DNA of 64,000 nucleotides, from contig LNFC01000014.1 in assembly GCA_001464545.1 (NCBI GenBank), positions 124,001 to 188,000 of the forward strand. Direction: 5' to 3'. Positions 34,101 through 43,245 of this stretch are shown piece by piece; position 1 is the first letter of the stretch; each line of letters begins with the position of its first letter. This DNA is from Acidobacteria bacterium Ga0077551 (GTDB lineage: Bacteria; Pseudomonadota; Alphaproteobacteria; Caulobacterales; Hyphomonadaceae). The notes beneath the pieces were generated by a model that was given only the letters and a program-made list of their open reading frames with translations, made no database searches and was not told the origin of the DNA. A program made the position numbers and the translations under genes.

Positions 34101-34787
34101 TCAGTCCTCGCGCAGGGCGTAACCGGCCGAACGCACGGTGCGGATGGGGTCATCCCCGCCGCCATTGCGAAGCGCCTTGCGAAGCCGGCCGACATGCACG
34201 TCCACCGTGCGCGCCTCGACATAGACGTCCGAGCCCCACACCGTATCCAGCAACTGCTCGCGCGAGAACACGCGGCCCGGGTGCTGCATGAAGTAGTCCA
34301 GCAGGCGGAATTCCGTCGGGCCGAGGTGGATGTCCGACCCCTTTCGCGCCACGCGGTGCGCCACGCGGTCGATCTCGATATCGCCCACGGTGATGCGGTC
34401 TTCCTTCAGTCCCGGCCGGATGCGGCGCAGCACGGCGCGGACCCGCGCCATCAGTTCCGTGGTCGAGAAAGGTTTGGTCACATAATCATCCGCACCCGTA
34501 TCAAGTCCGCGGATCCGGTCGCTCTCCTCGCCGCGCGCGGTGAGCATGATGATTGGCAGGTTGGGATTGCCCCCACCCGTGCGCACGCGCCGGCAGATTT
34601 CGATGCCGCTGACTTTCGGCAGCATCCAGTCCAGCAGGAGCAGGTCCGGCGTGCGCTCGTCGAGCATGATCAGCGTTTCCTCGCCGTCCCCGGCGATGCC
34701 GACATCGTAATCTTCCTTGCGGAGATTGTAGAGCAAGAGCTCGGATACGGCTTTTTCGTCTTCTGCGATCAGCACATAAGGCTTCAT
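34101..34787 (-). CDS. phoB: phosphate regulon response regulator PhoB
   Basis: OmpR-family response regulator activated under phosphate limitation. The 228-residue protein has a receiver domain with the acidic pocket IAEDE, phospho-acceptor Asp in LLLDWMLP and Lys in VTKPF, then a winged-helix DNA-binding domain (LGPTEFRLLDYFMQHPGRVFSREQLL, VDVHVGRLRKAL). It is the last gene of pstC-pstA-pstB-phoU-phoB, 39 bases after phoU, and probably activates its own operon through the Pho box upstream of pstC. Its sensor PhoR is not in the window. Confidence 0.96.
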   Translation of the reverse strand: MKPYVLIAEDEKAVSELLLYNLRKEDYDVGIAGDGEETLIMLDERTPDLLLLDWMLPKVSGIEICRRVRTGGGNPNLPIIMLTARGEESDRIRGLDTGADDYVTKPFSTTELMARVRAVLRRIRPGLKEDRITVGDIEIDRVAHRVARKGSDIHLGPTEFRLLDYFMQHPGRVFSREQLLDTVWGSDVYVEARTVDVHVGRLRKALRNGGGDDPIRTVRSAGYALRED

Positions 34788-34826
34788 GGGGTCGGCTCCA
34801 TTCTGTAGGCGCGGCCCTCCAAGGGC

Positions 34827-35513
34827 TTAAACCTGGTCCTGTTTCGGCCGTTCGAGTTCGGAGAGGTAGTCTCCGACGACCTGGTAATAAACAAACTCGG
34901 CGATGTTCGTGCAGTGGTCCCCGATCCGTTCGAGGTTCTTCGCCATGAACAGCATGTGCGCGCCGGCCGTGATGCGGCGCGGGTCCTCGACCAGATAGGT
35001 CAGCATTTCGCGGAAGACGGAATTGTAGTGGTTGTCGATATCGTCATCGGACTCCCAGACGGCCTTGGCCTTGTCGGGGCTTGCGGACGCGTAAGCGTTC
35101 AGGACGTTGTTGAGCTGGCGCGACACGGGCTGCGCCATCCGCATAATGGCGTTGCGCATCTCGTCATTGACGTTTTCGTCCAGGCGCTGCGCGCGCTTGG
35201 CGATGTTCTTCGACAGGTCGCCGATGCGCTCCAGTTCACTCGAGATCTTCATCGCGGAAAGGATCATGCGCAGGTCGTGCCCCATCGGCTGACGGCGCGC
35301 GATCAGCGACACGATCTGGCGTTCGGCATCGGACTCAATGGCATCGACCAACGGGTCACGGGCCACGACTTCCTTTGCCAGATCGAGATCATTCGATCCG
35401 AGCGCGCGGCTCGCGTCCGCGATCATGGTCTCGACGATGCCGCCCATTTTCATGATCTCGGCCGACAGCCGCTCAAGTTCTTCGGAATAAGCAGACACGA
35501 TATGGTCAGACAT
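34827..35513 (-). CDS. phoU: phosphate signalling regulator PhoU
   Basis: A cytoplasmic helical protein that links Pst transport to PhoR/PhoB signalling and limits phosphate uptake. The 228-residue protein has the two PhoU repeats, each a three-helix bundle with metal-binding motifs: ELERIGDLSKNIAKRA in the first and NLERIGDHCTNIAEFVYY in the second. The start at 35513 (MSDHIVSAY) is 11 bases after the pstB stop. The order pstB-phoU-phoB is standard. Confidence 0.96.
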   Translation of the reverse strand: MSDHIVSAYSEELERLSAEIMKMGGIVETMIADASRALGSNDLDLAKEVVARDPLVDAIESDAERQIVSLIARRQPMGHDLRMILSAMKISSELERIGDLSKNIAKRAQRLDENVNDEMRNAIMRMAQPVSRQLNNVLNAYASASPDKAKAVWESDDDIDNHYNSVFREMLTYLVEDPRRITAGAHMLFMAKNLERIGDHCTNIAEFVYYQVVGDYLSELERPKQDQV

Positions 35514-35524
35514 GCGTGCCTCGC

Positions 35525-36349
35525 TCAACCGAACCGGCCGGTGATGTAGTCTTCGGTACGCTTCTCGCGCGGGTTGGTGAAGATCTGGTTGGTATCGCCC
35601 AGCTCGATCAGGTTGCCGAGATGGAAGAAGGCCGTGCGCTGTGACACGCGGGCGGCCTGCTGCATGGAGTGGGTCACGATCACGATGCAGTAGCGGCTGC
35701 GCAGATCGTCGATCAGCTCTTCGATACGCGCCGTGGCAATCGGATCGAGGGCCGAGCACGGCTCGTCCATCAGGATCACTTCCGGCTGCACGGCAATCGC
35801 GCGCGCGATGCACAGGCGCTGCTGTTGGCCGCCCGAAAGGCTGGTGCCCGGCGCGGTCAGGCGGTCCTTCACCTCTTCCCAGAGGCCGGCGCGGCGCAGG
35901 CTCTTCTCGACGATGGCATCGAGGTCTTCGCGGCCATTGGCGAGGCCGTGGATGCGCGGGCCATAGGCGATGTTGTCGTAGATCGATTTCGGGAAAGGGT
36001 TCGGCTTCTGGAACACCATGCCGACGCGCGAGCGCAGCAGCACCGGATCGACATCCTCGTCGTTGATGTTTTCGCCGTCCATCAGGATTTCGCCTTCGAC
36101 GCGGCAATTCTCGATGGTGTCGTTCATCCGGTTGAGGCAGCGCAGGAAGGTGGACTTGCCGCAGCCCGAAGGGCCGATCAGGGCCGTCACGGCCCGGTCC
36201 GGGAAGCTCATCGACACGTCATGGATCGCCTGCGCCTCGCCGTAGAAGACCTTGATATTGCGGCAATCAATGCGCGGCGCGCCGTCTGCGGTGCGCGGGA
36301 GTGTGAGTGTATCGTCCATCATTGCGGGCGTTCCCTGGGTCGTATCCAT
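35525..36349 (-). CDS. pstB: phosphate ABC transporter ATP-binding protein PstB
   Basis: ATPase of the high-affinity Pst phosphate importer. The 274-residue protein has Walker [10 protein letters not shown], the Q-loop region [12 protein letters not shown], the signature [14 protein letters not shown], Walker B with DEPCSALDP, and the switch His in VTHSM. The ATG at 36349 overlaps the pstA stop (ATGA) and has GGAG six bases upstream, better spaced than the ATG at 36355. Confidence 0.96.
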   Translation of the reverse strand: MDTTQGTPAMMDDTLTLPRTADGAPRIDCRNIKVFYGEAQAIHDVSMSFPDRAVTALIGPSGCGKSTFLRCLNRMNDTIENCRVEGEILMDGENINDEDVDPVLLRSRVGMVFQKPNPFPKSIYDNIAYGPRIHGLANGREDLDAIVEKSLRRAGLWEEVKDRLTAPGTSLSGGQQQRLCIARAIAVQPEVILMDEPCSALDPIATARIEELIDDLRSRYCIVIVTHSMQQAARVSQRTAFFHLGNLIELGDTNQIFTNPREKRTEDYITGRFG

Positions 36350-37929
36350 CACCATCTCCGTTCGTACTTGCGCCGCAGGAATACCACGAGGCCGTTCATA
36401 ACCAAAAGGAAGGCCAGCAGGATGATGATCATTGCTGACGTCAGCGGCTCCCAGGCCCGTTCGGCATTGTTCGACCAGCTGAAGATCAGCACCGGCATGA
36501 CGGTCGACTCATCGGTCGGGCTGCGGGGCACATCGCCAACGAAAGCCACCATGCCGATGAGCAGCAGCGGCGCCGTCTCGCCAAGGGCGCGGGCCATGCC
36601 GAGGATGGCGCCGGTCAGGATGCCCGGCGCTGCCAGAGGCACGACGTGGTGAAACACGGTCTGCATCTGCGACGCGCCAACGGCGAGCGCGCCGGAGCGC
36701 ACCGAGGGCGGAACAGCTTTCAGCGCAGCGCGCGAAGCGATGATCACCACCGGGAAGGTCATCAGGGCAAGCACGAGGCCGCCGACCAGCGGCGCGGATC
36801 GCGGCATGCCAAGGAAGTTTATGTAGAGCGCGGCGCCGAGCAGACCGAACACGATGGATGGCACAGCGGCGAGGTTGTTGATGTTGACTTCGATGAACTC
36901 TGTCAGCCGGTTGCGGGGCGCGAATTCTTCCAGGTAGACCGCCGCCAGGATGCCGATGGGCATGGCCACCAGCGCGGTGATCAGCATCGTCAGCAGCGAG
37001 CCGACGATTGCGGCAAGGCCGCCCGCAAGCTCAGGGTACGTACTGTCGGAATTGGTCAGAAGCGTCCAGCGCGGCACCCGGTCCACGCGGCCCATCTCCT
37101 TGAGTGCGAGCACCCAGGCGATCTGACGGTCCGAAATCGTGCGTTCGCTTTCGGCCGAAACGATGATGCGCGCGGTGGGGCGTGCCTGCGCAAAATCCTG
37201 CGCCCGGCCTGTCAGCAATTCCATCCGTGCCGATCCGGCGCCTATTTCCGTCAGCCGCCCGGTCGAGACGCCGGCTGTCAGCAGCACGTCCGGTTGACCC
37301 GCATCTTCGGCGCGGTCCACACCCGCGACGGCGAGTCCGGCGACAACCGCTTCAAAGGCTTCGGTGCCCGAAAGGCGGAATGTGCCGTCTTCTTCGCCCT
37401 GGACCGACGAAACCGTGCCGGTCTTGATCTTGCGCTCACGGACACCGTTCCCCTTGAGGTAAAGGTCCAGGTCGTCGTTCAGCGGCGCGGTGAGCGTGAT
37501 GGCGTTGCCGACCAGTTCGGGATTGTTCGCTACCATGCGCGCGGTAGGTAGCACTGCCAGACGCGTGACGAAATCAGACAGCTCGCGGCGGGATAGCCGG
37601 TCGGCTTCGGCTTCCGGGAACGTCGTCAGGAGATTGTCGCGCACAAGGCCGTAGAAGCCTTCGACATTGCGGGAGATATCGGCCGGCCGGTTTGCGCCTT
37701 CCGGAGCGATCACCGCCGGATCCAGTGTCACATCATACTTTACGACATGGTAGGTCGCCGCGGAAAAGGCCTGTGAACCAATCGTCAGCACCAGCACGGC
37801 CAGCGCGCCGAGGGCAACGAAGATTGCGGTCAACCCGTAATAGCGGAAACGGCCATCTCGCGCTCGGCGGCGCTTCAGGTGCTTGGCCGCAGCCGCGCTG
37901 GGTGCCGAGGTGCGGACGGTATCAGTCAT
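36349..37929 (-). CDS. pstA: phosphate ABC transporter permease PstA, long alphaproteobacterial form
   Basis: Permease subunit of the Pst phosphate importer. The protein is 526 residues, far longer than the ~300 of E. coli PstA. After the first membrane span ([21 protein letters not shown]) there is a periplasmic insertion of about 270 residues (DUF3333-like), then the usual permease core ([48 protein letters not shown]). The ATG at 37929 overlaps the pstC end by 8 bases; a GTG at 37938 with an AAGAAG site is an alternative start. Confidence 0.92.
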   Translation of the reverse strand: MTDTVRTSAPSAAAAKHLKRRRARDGRFRYYGLTAIFVALGALAVLVLTIGSQAFSAATYHVVKYDVTLDPAVIAPEGANRPADISRNVEGFYGLVRDNLLTTFPEAEADRLSRRELSDFVTRLAVLPTARMVANNPELVGNAITLTAPLNDDLDLYLKGNGVRERKIKTGTVSSVQGEEDGTFRLSGTEAFEAVVAGLAVAGVDRAEDAGQPDVLLTAGVSTGRLTEIGAGSARMELLTGRAQDFAQARPTARIIVSAESERTISDRQIAWVLALKEMGRVDRVPRWTLLTNSDSTYPELAGGLAAIVGSLLTMLITALVAMPIGILAAVYLEEFAPRNRLTEFIEVNINNLAAVPSIVFGLLGAALYINFLGMPRSAPLVGGLVLALMTFPVVIIASRAALKAVPPSVRSGALAVGASQMQTVFHHVVPLAAPGILTGAILGMARALGETAPLLLIGMVAFVGDVPRSPTDESTVMPVLIFSWSNNAERAWEPLTSAMIIILLAFLLVMNGLVVFLRRKYERRW

Positions 37930-39337
37930 ATTTTTCACGGTACTTCTTGACGACGCGCAGGGCGACGACGTTGAACGCGAGGGTCACAATGAAGAGAACA
38001 AGGCCGAGCGCAAAGGCCGACAGCGTCTTCGGATCATCGAAGCCTGTCTCGCCGGTCATCAGCGACACGATCTGTACCGTGATGGTCGTCAGGTCCGACG
38101 TCGGGTCCATCGAGATGCGCGCGCTCTTGCCCGCGGCCATCACCACGATCATCGTTTCGCCGATTGCACGGGACACGGCCAGCAGCAAGGCCGCGATGAT
38201 GCCGGGCAGCGCCGCCGGAACGACCACCTGCTTCACGGTTTCGGATTTTGTCGCGCCTAGCGCATAGGCCGCATCCCGCAGGGTCTGCGGCACGGCATTG
38301 ATCACGTCATCCGACAGGGACGACACGAACGGGATCACCATGATCCCCATCACGAGACCTGCAGCCAGCGCGCTGGTCGGCTGCGCAGCGAGGATCGGCT
38401 CGCTCGCAAGACCGAAGCGGATGGCGGTTTCGTTGAACCAGACCGCCGCCGTGCGGATCGCTGGCGCCACGACCAGCAGCGCGAAGAAGCCGTACACGAC
38501 CGTCGGGATACCGGCGAGAATTTCGAGGATCGGCTTGATCCAGGCGCGGGCGCGCGGCGAGGCGTATTCCGACAGGAAGATTGCGGAGAACAGGCCGATT
38601 GGCGCGGCCACCAGCATCGCGATCAGCGCGATCATGAACGTGCCGAAGAACAGCGGCAGGGCGCCGAACTCCGCTTCTGTCTGCGCGTTCCAGCGTGTGC
38701 CGGTCAAAAAGTCCCAAGCGGATACCTTCTGGAAGAACAGCAGGCTTTCATAGAGTAGTGACAGCACGATGCCGGCCGTGGTTGCAACCGCCACACCGGC
38801 GCACAGGAACAGCACGAGTTGCATGCCGTTCTCGACGAAGGCCCGTGCGCGGAAATTCGGTTGGAGCCGCCGCTGCGCGAGAAAGATCCCCCCAGCCGCC
38901 AACAGTCCGAGCAGCACCAGCGTGCCCGTGTTCACGAGGCCGCGCAGTTCGAGATACCGGTTGGTGATCGCCTGGAACACACGGTCTGCTCCCGCGCTCG
39001 CTGCGGTGCCGGCCGCCATGCGCACCGACTCGAGGTAGCTCTGCAGCTCAACGGGTGACAGGCGCGCGAAAGAGGACGGCAATTCGCGCGTCAGCTGGCT
39101 GCGCGTCAGGTCCTCGGCGAAGATGGCATAGGCCATGGCGACGAGGACGACCGGGACGGTGGCCCACATGGCCACGTAGTAGCCGTGGTAGTTGGGACGC
39201 GAGTGCATGCGAGAGGTCGTTGAGACCAGCAGGCGCTCGGCCCGCATGCGGCCCATGAAAAATGCTGCCGAGCCGAAGACCGCGATCAGCGCGATCAGCA
39301 GCCAGCCCATCGGTAGTTGGCCGAGCTGTTGCAACAT
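37922..39337 (-). CDS. pstC: phosphate ABC transporter permease PstC, long form
   Basis: Permease partner of PstA. The 471-residue protein has extra N-terminal spans and a soluble region before the core, which begins near VENGMQLVLFLCAGVAVA and includes LFFGTFMIALIAMLVAAPIGLFSAIFLSEYA, ILAGIPTVVYGFFALLVVAP and SRAIGETMIVVMAAG (EAA-type loop). It is first in the pst-pho operon, preceded by a Pho box. pstS and phoR are not adjacent; hslV is divergent upstream. Confidence 0.94.
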   Translation of the reverse strand: MLQQLGQLPMGWLLIALIAVFGSAAFFMGRMRAERLLVSTTSRMHSRPNYHGYYVAMWATVPVVLVAMAYAIFAEDLTRSQLTRELPSSFARLSPVELQSYLESVRMAAGTAASAGADRVFQAITNRYLELRGLVNTGTLVLLGLLAAGGIFLAQRRLQPNFRARAFVENGMQLVLFLCAGVAVATTAGIVLSLLYESLLFFQKVSAWDFLTGTRWNAQTEAEFGALPLFFGTFMIALIAMLVAAPIGLFSAIFLSEYASPRARAWIKPILEILAGIPTVVYGFFALLVVAPAIRTAAVWFNETAIRFGLASEPILAAQPTSALAAGLVMGIMVIPFVSSLSDDVINAVPQTLRDAAYALGATKSETVKQVVVPAALPGIIAALLLAVSRAIGETMIVVMAAGKSARISMDPTSDLTTITVQIVSLMTGETGFDDPKTLSAFALGLVLFIVTLAFNVVALRVVKKYREKYD

Positions 39338-39380
39338 CTGGGAACCCCGTGGCCGCCTGATCCTTCCCTTAGGAGCGGTG

Positions 39381-39409
39381 TGTGACAGTTCAGTGACGAA
39401 ACTGTCACA
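39381..39409 (-). promoter_or_regulatory. Pho box (PhoB-binding site) upstream of pstC
   Basis: On the minus strand the sequence contains CTGTCAC and TCGTCAC 7-base repeats with a 4-base spacer (11-base period), matching PhoB half-site spacing. The same segment forms TGTGACAG-N13-CTGTCACA. It lies about 45-70 bases upstream of the pstC start, the right place for activation of pstC-pstA-pstB-phoU-phoB by PhoB. Confidence 0.7.
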
Positions 39410-39468
39410 TTTCCGCTTCGGCGGGCGATCCCTTGTGTCGCAGGCGCAACTCCGCCATTTTCAAACCC

Positions 39469-40026
39469 ATGACAACGCAAGAAAATTCCGGCCTGCCCTG
39501 GCATGGCACCACCGTCATTGCCGTGCGCAAAGGCCCCAAGCTGGTGATGATTTCAGACGGTCAGGTCTCGATGGGGCCGACTATCATGAAGGGCAACGCC
39601 CGAAAGGTCCGCCGGATCGCCGACGGCTCGATCCTCGCCGGGTTCGCGGGCGCCACGGCAGACGCGTTTACCCTGTTCGAGCGCCTGGAACAGAAACTCG
39701 AACGATTCCCGGGCCAGCTGCAGCGCGCGGCGGTGGAACTCGCCAAGGACTGGCGCACCGAGCGCTACCTGCAGAAACTGGAAGCCCTGCTGATTGTCGC
39801 CGACAAGACCAGCACACTGGTCATCACCGGATCGGGCGATGTGCTGGAGCCGGAACACAATGTCGTCGCCATCGGCTCCGGCGGCAATTTTGCGCTCGCC
39901 GCCGCGCGCGGTCTTTACGAGTATGAGAGCGATGCGGAGCTGATCGGCCGCAAGGCGATGCAGATCGCCGCCGACATCTGCGTGTACACCAACGGGCACT
40001 TCACGGTGGAAACGCTCGATGTTTGA
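39469..40026 (+). CDS. hslV: ATP-dependent protease proteolytic subunit HslV
   Basis: The proteasome-like peptidase of the HslUV heat-shock protease. The 185-residue protein has the catalytic N-terminal Thr in [16 protein letters not shown], exposed after removal of a 13-residue leader ([13 protein letters not shown]), an extension typical of alphaproteobacterial HslV. Further core motifs are [18 protein letters not shown] and [16 protein letters not shown]. The start at 39469 gives this leader. It overlaps a DUF2157 gene by 8 bases, and hslU follows that. A weak sigma-32-like promoter (CTTG near 39432, CCGCCAT near 39452) lies just upstream. Confidence 0.95.
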   Translation: MTTQENSGLPWHGTTVIAVRKGPKLVMISDGQVSMGPTIMKGNARKVRRIADGSILAGFAGATADAFTLFERLEQKLERFPGQLQRAAVELAKDWRTERYLQKLEALLIVADKTSTLVITGSGDVLEPEHNVVAIGSGGNFALAAARGLYEYESDAELIGRKAMQIAADICVYTNGHFTVETLDV

Positions 40027-41140
40027 CCGGTCCGACATCCGCGCGGCAGCCGACGCCGGCATCATCACCCGCGACCAGGCCAGCCGCCTTGAAGCCTTCC
40101 TCGCCGCGCGCGCCGATCCGGTCACCCGCGCAACGCCGGAGCAGACCGAGAACCTGCGCTTCCTCAACAACTTCAACGACATCTTCATCACCATCGGGAT
40201 CGTCATCCTGGCGATGGGCCTGACCGCCATCACGGGTCTGTTCTTCGGTCCGAACTTCTGGTCGATGGTCACCGGCGGCAATGCAGGGGCCTTCGGCGCG
40301 ATCATCCTGATGCCGGTGGCAGCGGTGATGTGGTTGCTGGCGGAATATTTCGGACACCGCCGCCGGATGCTGCTGCCCAGCATGGCGGCGATCTCGATCT
40401 TCACGCTGTATTCCGGCCTCTCGTTCGGCATGATCGCCAGTGGACTGACGGGCGCCAATGCCAAGACGATCACCAGCCTGACGCAGGCCTGGGACACGCT
40501 GGGCAATACCGGCATGGGCACATTCATCGGCTGCGGCGCTGCGGCCGCCCTCGCCTGGCTGCGCTTCCGCCTGCCCTTCTGCATGTTCCTGATGGCGGTC
40601 TCGGTAGCGGCCGCCGCTTACACTTTCGCGGGTTTCTTCGGCGACGCGGGACTGATCTTCGGCGGCTTCCTGTCGATCGTCATTGGCCTGGCCACCCTCG
40701 CCGCCGCTATCTGGTTCGACCAGAAAGACCCCGGCCGGATCACGCGCCTGTCGGATAACGCATTTTGGCTGCACGTGGCGGCGGCGCCGCAGATCATCCT
40801 CGGCCTGCGGGGGATGATCATGGGGGCGCCGAATGCGACGCCCAGCACGCCGGAAGCGGCGCTGCTGCTCGCCTGCCTGATCGGGCTTGGCCTCCTGTCC
40901 CTCGCGCTGAACCGGCGCGCACTTGTGGTCTCAAGCCTGCTCAGCTTCTGGCTGGCGCTCGGACAGGTCGTCGATGCGGTCGGCGGGGGTGGCTCGACAA
41001 GCTTCATCGCGACGACCCTGCTGCTCGGCACCGGCATCATCCTGCTCGGCGGCGGCTGGCACACGGCGCGGCGCTGGGTGCTCGGATGGGTGCCGAAAAC
41101 GGGAATTGCCGCGCGTATTTTCCCGCCCGAACCCGCGTAA
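40019..41140 (+). CDS. DUF2157 integral membrane protein between hslV and hslU
   Basis: A 373-residue membrane protein. A soluble helical N-terminus with [24 protein letters not shown] (residues about 6-29) is the DUF2157 signature, followed by about ten hydrophobic segments ([50 protein letters not shown]). No known enzymatic motif is visible. The ATG at 40019 overlaps hslV by 8 bases, so it is translated with hslV, while hslU follows after 83 bases. The function is unknown; its position suggests a role with the HslUV stress protease or simply shared expression. Confidence 0.8.
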   Translation: MFDRSDIRAAADAGIITRDQASRLEAFLAARADPVTRATPEQTENLRFLNNFNDIFITIGIVILAMGLTAITGLFFGPNFWSMVTGGNAGAFGAIILMPVAAVMWLLAEYFGHRRRMLLPSMAAISIFTLYSGLSFGMIASGLTGANAKTITSLTQAWDTLGNTGMGTFIGCGAAAALAWLRFRLPFCMFLMAVSVAAAAYTFAGFFGDAGLIFGGFLSIVIGLATLAAAIWFDQKDPGRITRLSDNAFWLHVAAAPQIILGLRGMIMGAPNATPSTPEAALLLACLIGLGLLSLALNRRALVVSSLLSFWLALGQVVDAVGGGGSTSFIATTLLLGTGIILLGGGWHTARRWVLGWVPKTGIAARIFPPEPA

Positions 41141-41146
41141 AACACC

Positions 41147-41185
41147 GTCCAGAAACTGTCTACATGGTTGGGCGGACTTCTGGAC
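41147..41185. repeat. inverted repeat in the gap before hslU
   Basis: GTCCAGAA (41147-41154) and TTCTGGAC (41178-41185) are perfect inverted 8-base arms around a 23-base spacer, just upstream of hslU. It could be an mRNA structure tuning HslU synthesis relative to HslV, or a regulatory dyad. Confidence 0.4.
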
Positions 41186-41223
41186 GCTCCCATATCAGTT
41201 CGAGATATATTGAGACCCACCTG

Positions 41224-42531
41224 ATGACCCAGCTTACCCCCCGCGAAATTGTTGCCGAACTTGACCGGCACATCGTCGGACAGAACGCGGCCAAGCGCGC
41301 CGTCGCCATCGCCCTGCGCAACCGCTGGCGGCGCAAGCAGGCGCCGGAAAACCTGCGCGGGGAGATCACGCCGAAGAACATCCTGATGATCGGACCGACC
41401 GGTGTGGGCAAAACCGAAATCTCGCGGCGCCTCGCGCGGCTCGCCAATGCGCCGTTCCTGAAGATCGAGGCGACCAAGTTCACCGAGGTGGGCTATGTCG
41501 GCCGCGACGTGGAACAGATCGTCCGCGATCTGGTTGAGGCAGCAGTTGGCATGGTGCGCGAGCAGAAGCGCGCGGGCGTCGCGCAAGCCGCCAAGGACAA
41601 GGCGGAGGAGCGCCTGCTCGACGCGCTGGTCGGCGTCGAGGCCCAACGCTCGACCCGCGACGTGTTCCGCACCAAGCTGCGGGCCGGTATGCTGGACGAC
41701 AAGGAAGTTGATCTCGACTTTGCCGATGCCGGATCGAACCCGATGCAGATGCTCGACATTCCCGGCCAGCAGGGCTCGATGAGCATGATCAACCTGTCCG
41801 AAATGCTCGGCAAGGCGATGGGTGGGCGGACCAAACGTGTACGGACGACCGTGAAGGAGGCCTACAAGCCCCTCCTCACCGAGGAGGCCGACAAGCTGGT
41901 GGACGAGGAACAGGTGGTGCGTGAAGCGCTGATGGCGGTTGAAGAGGACGGCATCGTGTTCCTCGACGAGATCGACAAGATCGCCGCGCGCAAGGACCGG
42001 GGCGGCGCCGACGTGAGCCGCGAAGGCGTGCAGCGCGACCTGCTGCCGCTGATCGAGGGCACGACCGTCTCCACCAAGCGCGGCGCGGTGAAGACCGATC
42101 ATATCCTCTTCATCGCGTCCGGCGCCTTCCATGTCGCGAAGCCATCAGACCTTTTGCCCGAACTGCAGGGCCGCCTGCCCATCCGCGTGGAACTCGATCC
42201 GCTGACACGCGATGACCTGCGCCGCATCATGGTGGAACCCGAGGCGAGCCTGATCCGTCAGTATGAAGCGCTGCTTGCGGCGGAGAAAGTGAAACTCGTG
42301 TTCGAGGACGCCGCCATCGACCGGCTGGCGGATCTCGCCGAAGCGGTGAACAAGTCCGTCGAAAATATTGGCGCGCGCCGCCTGCAAACCGTCCTCGAAC
42401 GCCTGCTCGACGAGATCAGCTTCGACGCCCCTGACAAGGCGGGCGAGACCTTCGTGATCACGGCCGCCTATGTCGACGAAAAGGTCGGCACGCTCGCGGG
42501 GAACGCCGACCTTTCGAAGTTCATTCTCTGA
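41224..42531 (+). CDS. hslU: ATP-dependent protease ATPase subunit HslU
   Basis: AAA+ unfoldase that feeds substrates to HslV. The 435-residue protein shows the N-terminal [32 protein letters not shown], Walker [10 protein letters not shown], the I-domain (about 120-240), Walker [10 protein letters not shown], and a C-terminal sensor region ([21 protein letters not shown]). The start at 41224 (MTQLTPRE) is canonical. Upstream reading frame extensions overlap the DUF2157 gene and lack family sequence. A GC-rich hairpin follows the stop. Confidence 0.97.
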   Translation: MTQLTPREIVAELDRHIVGQNAAKRAVAIALRNRWRRKQAPENLRGEITPKNILMIGPTGVGKTEISRRLARLANAPFLKIEATKFTEVGYVGRDVEQIVRDLVEAAVGMVREQKRAGVAQAAKDKAEERLLDALVGVEAQRSTRDVFRTKLRAGMLDDKEVDLDFADAGSNPMQMLDIPGQQGSMSMINLSEMLGKAMGGRTKRVRTTVKEAYKPLLTEEADKLVDEEQVVREALMAVEEDGIVFLDEIDKIAARKDRGGADVSREGVQRDLLPLIEGTTVSTKRGAVKTDHILFIASGAFHVAKPSDLLPELQGRLPIRVELDPLTRDDLRRIMVEPEASLIRQYEALLAAEKVKLVFEDAAIDRLADLAEAVNKSVENIGARRLQTVLERLLDEISFDAPDKAGETFVITAAYVDEKVGTLAGNADLSKFIL

Positions 42532-42543
42532 ACATCCGTATTC

Positions 42544-42575
42544 CGCTCACTCCCGCCCAGGGGCGGGGATGAGCG
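42544..42575. terminator. GC-rich hairpin between convergent hslU and a lipoprotein gene
   Basis: Arms CGCTCACTCCCGCCC (42544-42558) and GGGCGGGGATGAGCG (42561-42575) pair with two mismatches around a 2-base loop. There is no T run on either strand, so it is a weak or factor-assisted terminator serving both genes. Confidence 0.45.
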
Positions 42576-42581
42576 GGCTCG

Positions 42582-43121
42582 TCAATTCGCGTCCAGCATT
42601 TCGCAGAGCGACGCCGGCGGCTTGGCGCGCAGCTCGGCTACGTCCTCGTCGATCAGCGTGCAGGTGATCAGGTTGTCCGGGTGCTTCATGCGCGCGGTGA
42701 AGATGTTGACGTTGAGCTTCGGGCCAGCGGTGAGGTTTGCCAGCTTCGCGCTGTCGATGCCCGCGCCGGATACCGTCACGGTCTGGTTCACCGGGTCCAC
42801 CGTCGTTTCGAAGGTGCCGACCACATAGACCGGACCGTCGGCCTCCGTCATCGCCGCTGCAACGTCCGGCACAGGCTCGCCATAATACATGCCTGAAACG
42901 GTGACCGTCTCGCCCAGTTCGGCAAGGCGCATCAGGGCATACTCGGTGAAGCCGAGCTCGAACATCACGTCCTGCTCGCTTGTCGCAACGGCCACCTCGG
43001 GCTCCACCACAGCGGCGTCTTCGGTGACTTCGGCCGGGGCGGCGGGCGCAGGAGTTTCCGAGGCGGGCGTACATGCCGCCAGGGCAGCAGCCAGGACGAA
43101 GGGGAGAAGAAACGTTTTCAT
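42582..43121 (-). CDS. predicted lipoprotein, function unknown
   Basis: A 179-residue protein with a lipoprotein signal (MKTFLLPFVLAAALAAC, lipobox LAAC with Cys17), an Ala/Pro/Glu-rich linker, and a C-terminal domain of about 120 residues (FELGFTEYALMRLAELGETVTVSG, CTLIDEDVAELRAKPP) that I do not recognise; it has one conserved-looking Cys pair. The start at 43121 is fixed by the signal peptide. It is convergent with hslU. Confidence 0.75.
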   Translation of the reverse strand: MKTFLLPFVLAAALAACTPASETPAPAAPAEVTEDAAVVEPEVAVATSEQDVMFELGFTEYALMRLAELGETVTVSGMYYGEPVPDVAAAMTEADGPVYVVGTFETTVDPVNQTVTVSGAGIDSAKLANLTAGPKLNVNIFTARMKHPDNLITCTLIDEDVAELRAKPPASLCEMLDAN

Positions 43122-43245
43122 GGGGCGGGATTCCTTTTCAGCGGCGCCGGAAGACCGCCGCGCTATCACGCCCTCTGCGCCGTTGTCACCGGGCCGAAGC
43201 AACTTTTTTGCCAAAAATTCAATGCTTGGAGCGGCGCCGCGGCCT

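Noticed and set aside
39430..39460. Sigma-32 promoter of hslV
   Set aside because: CTTG and CCGCCAT are near consensus but the -10 match is weak, so it is not listed as a separate feature.
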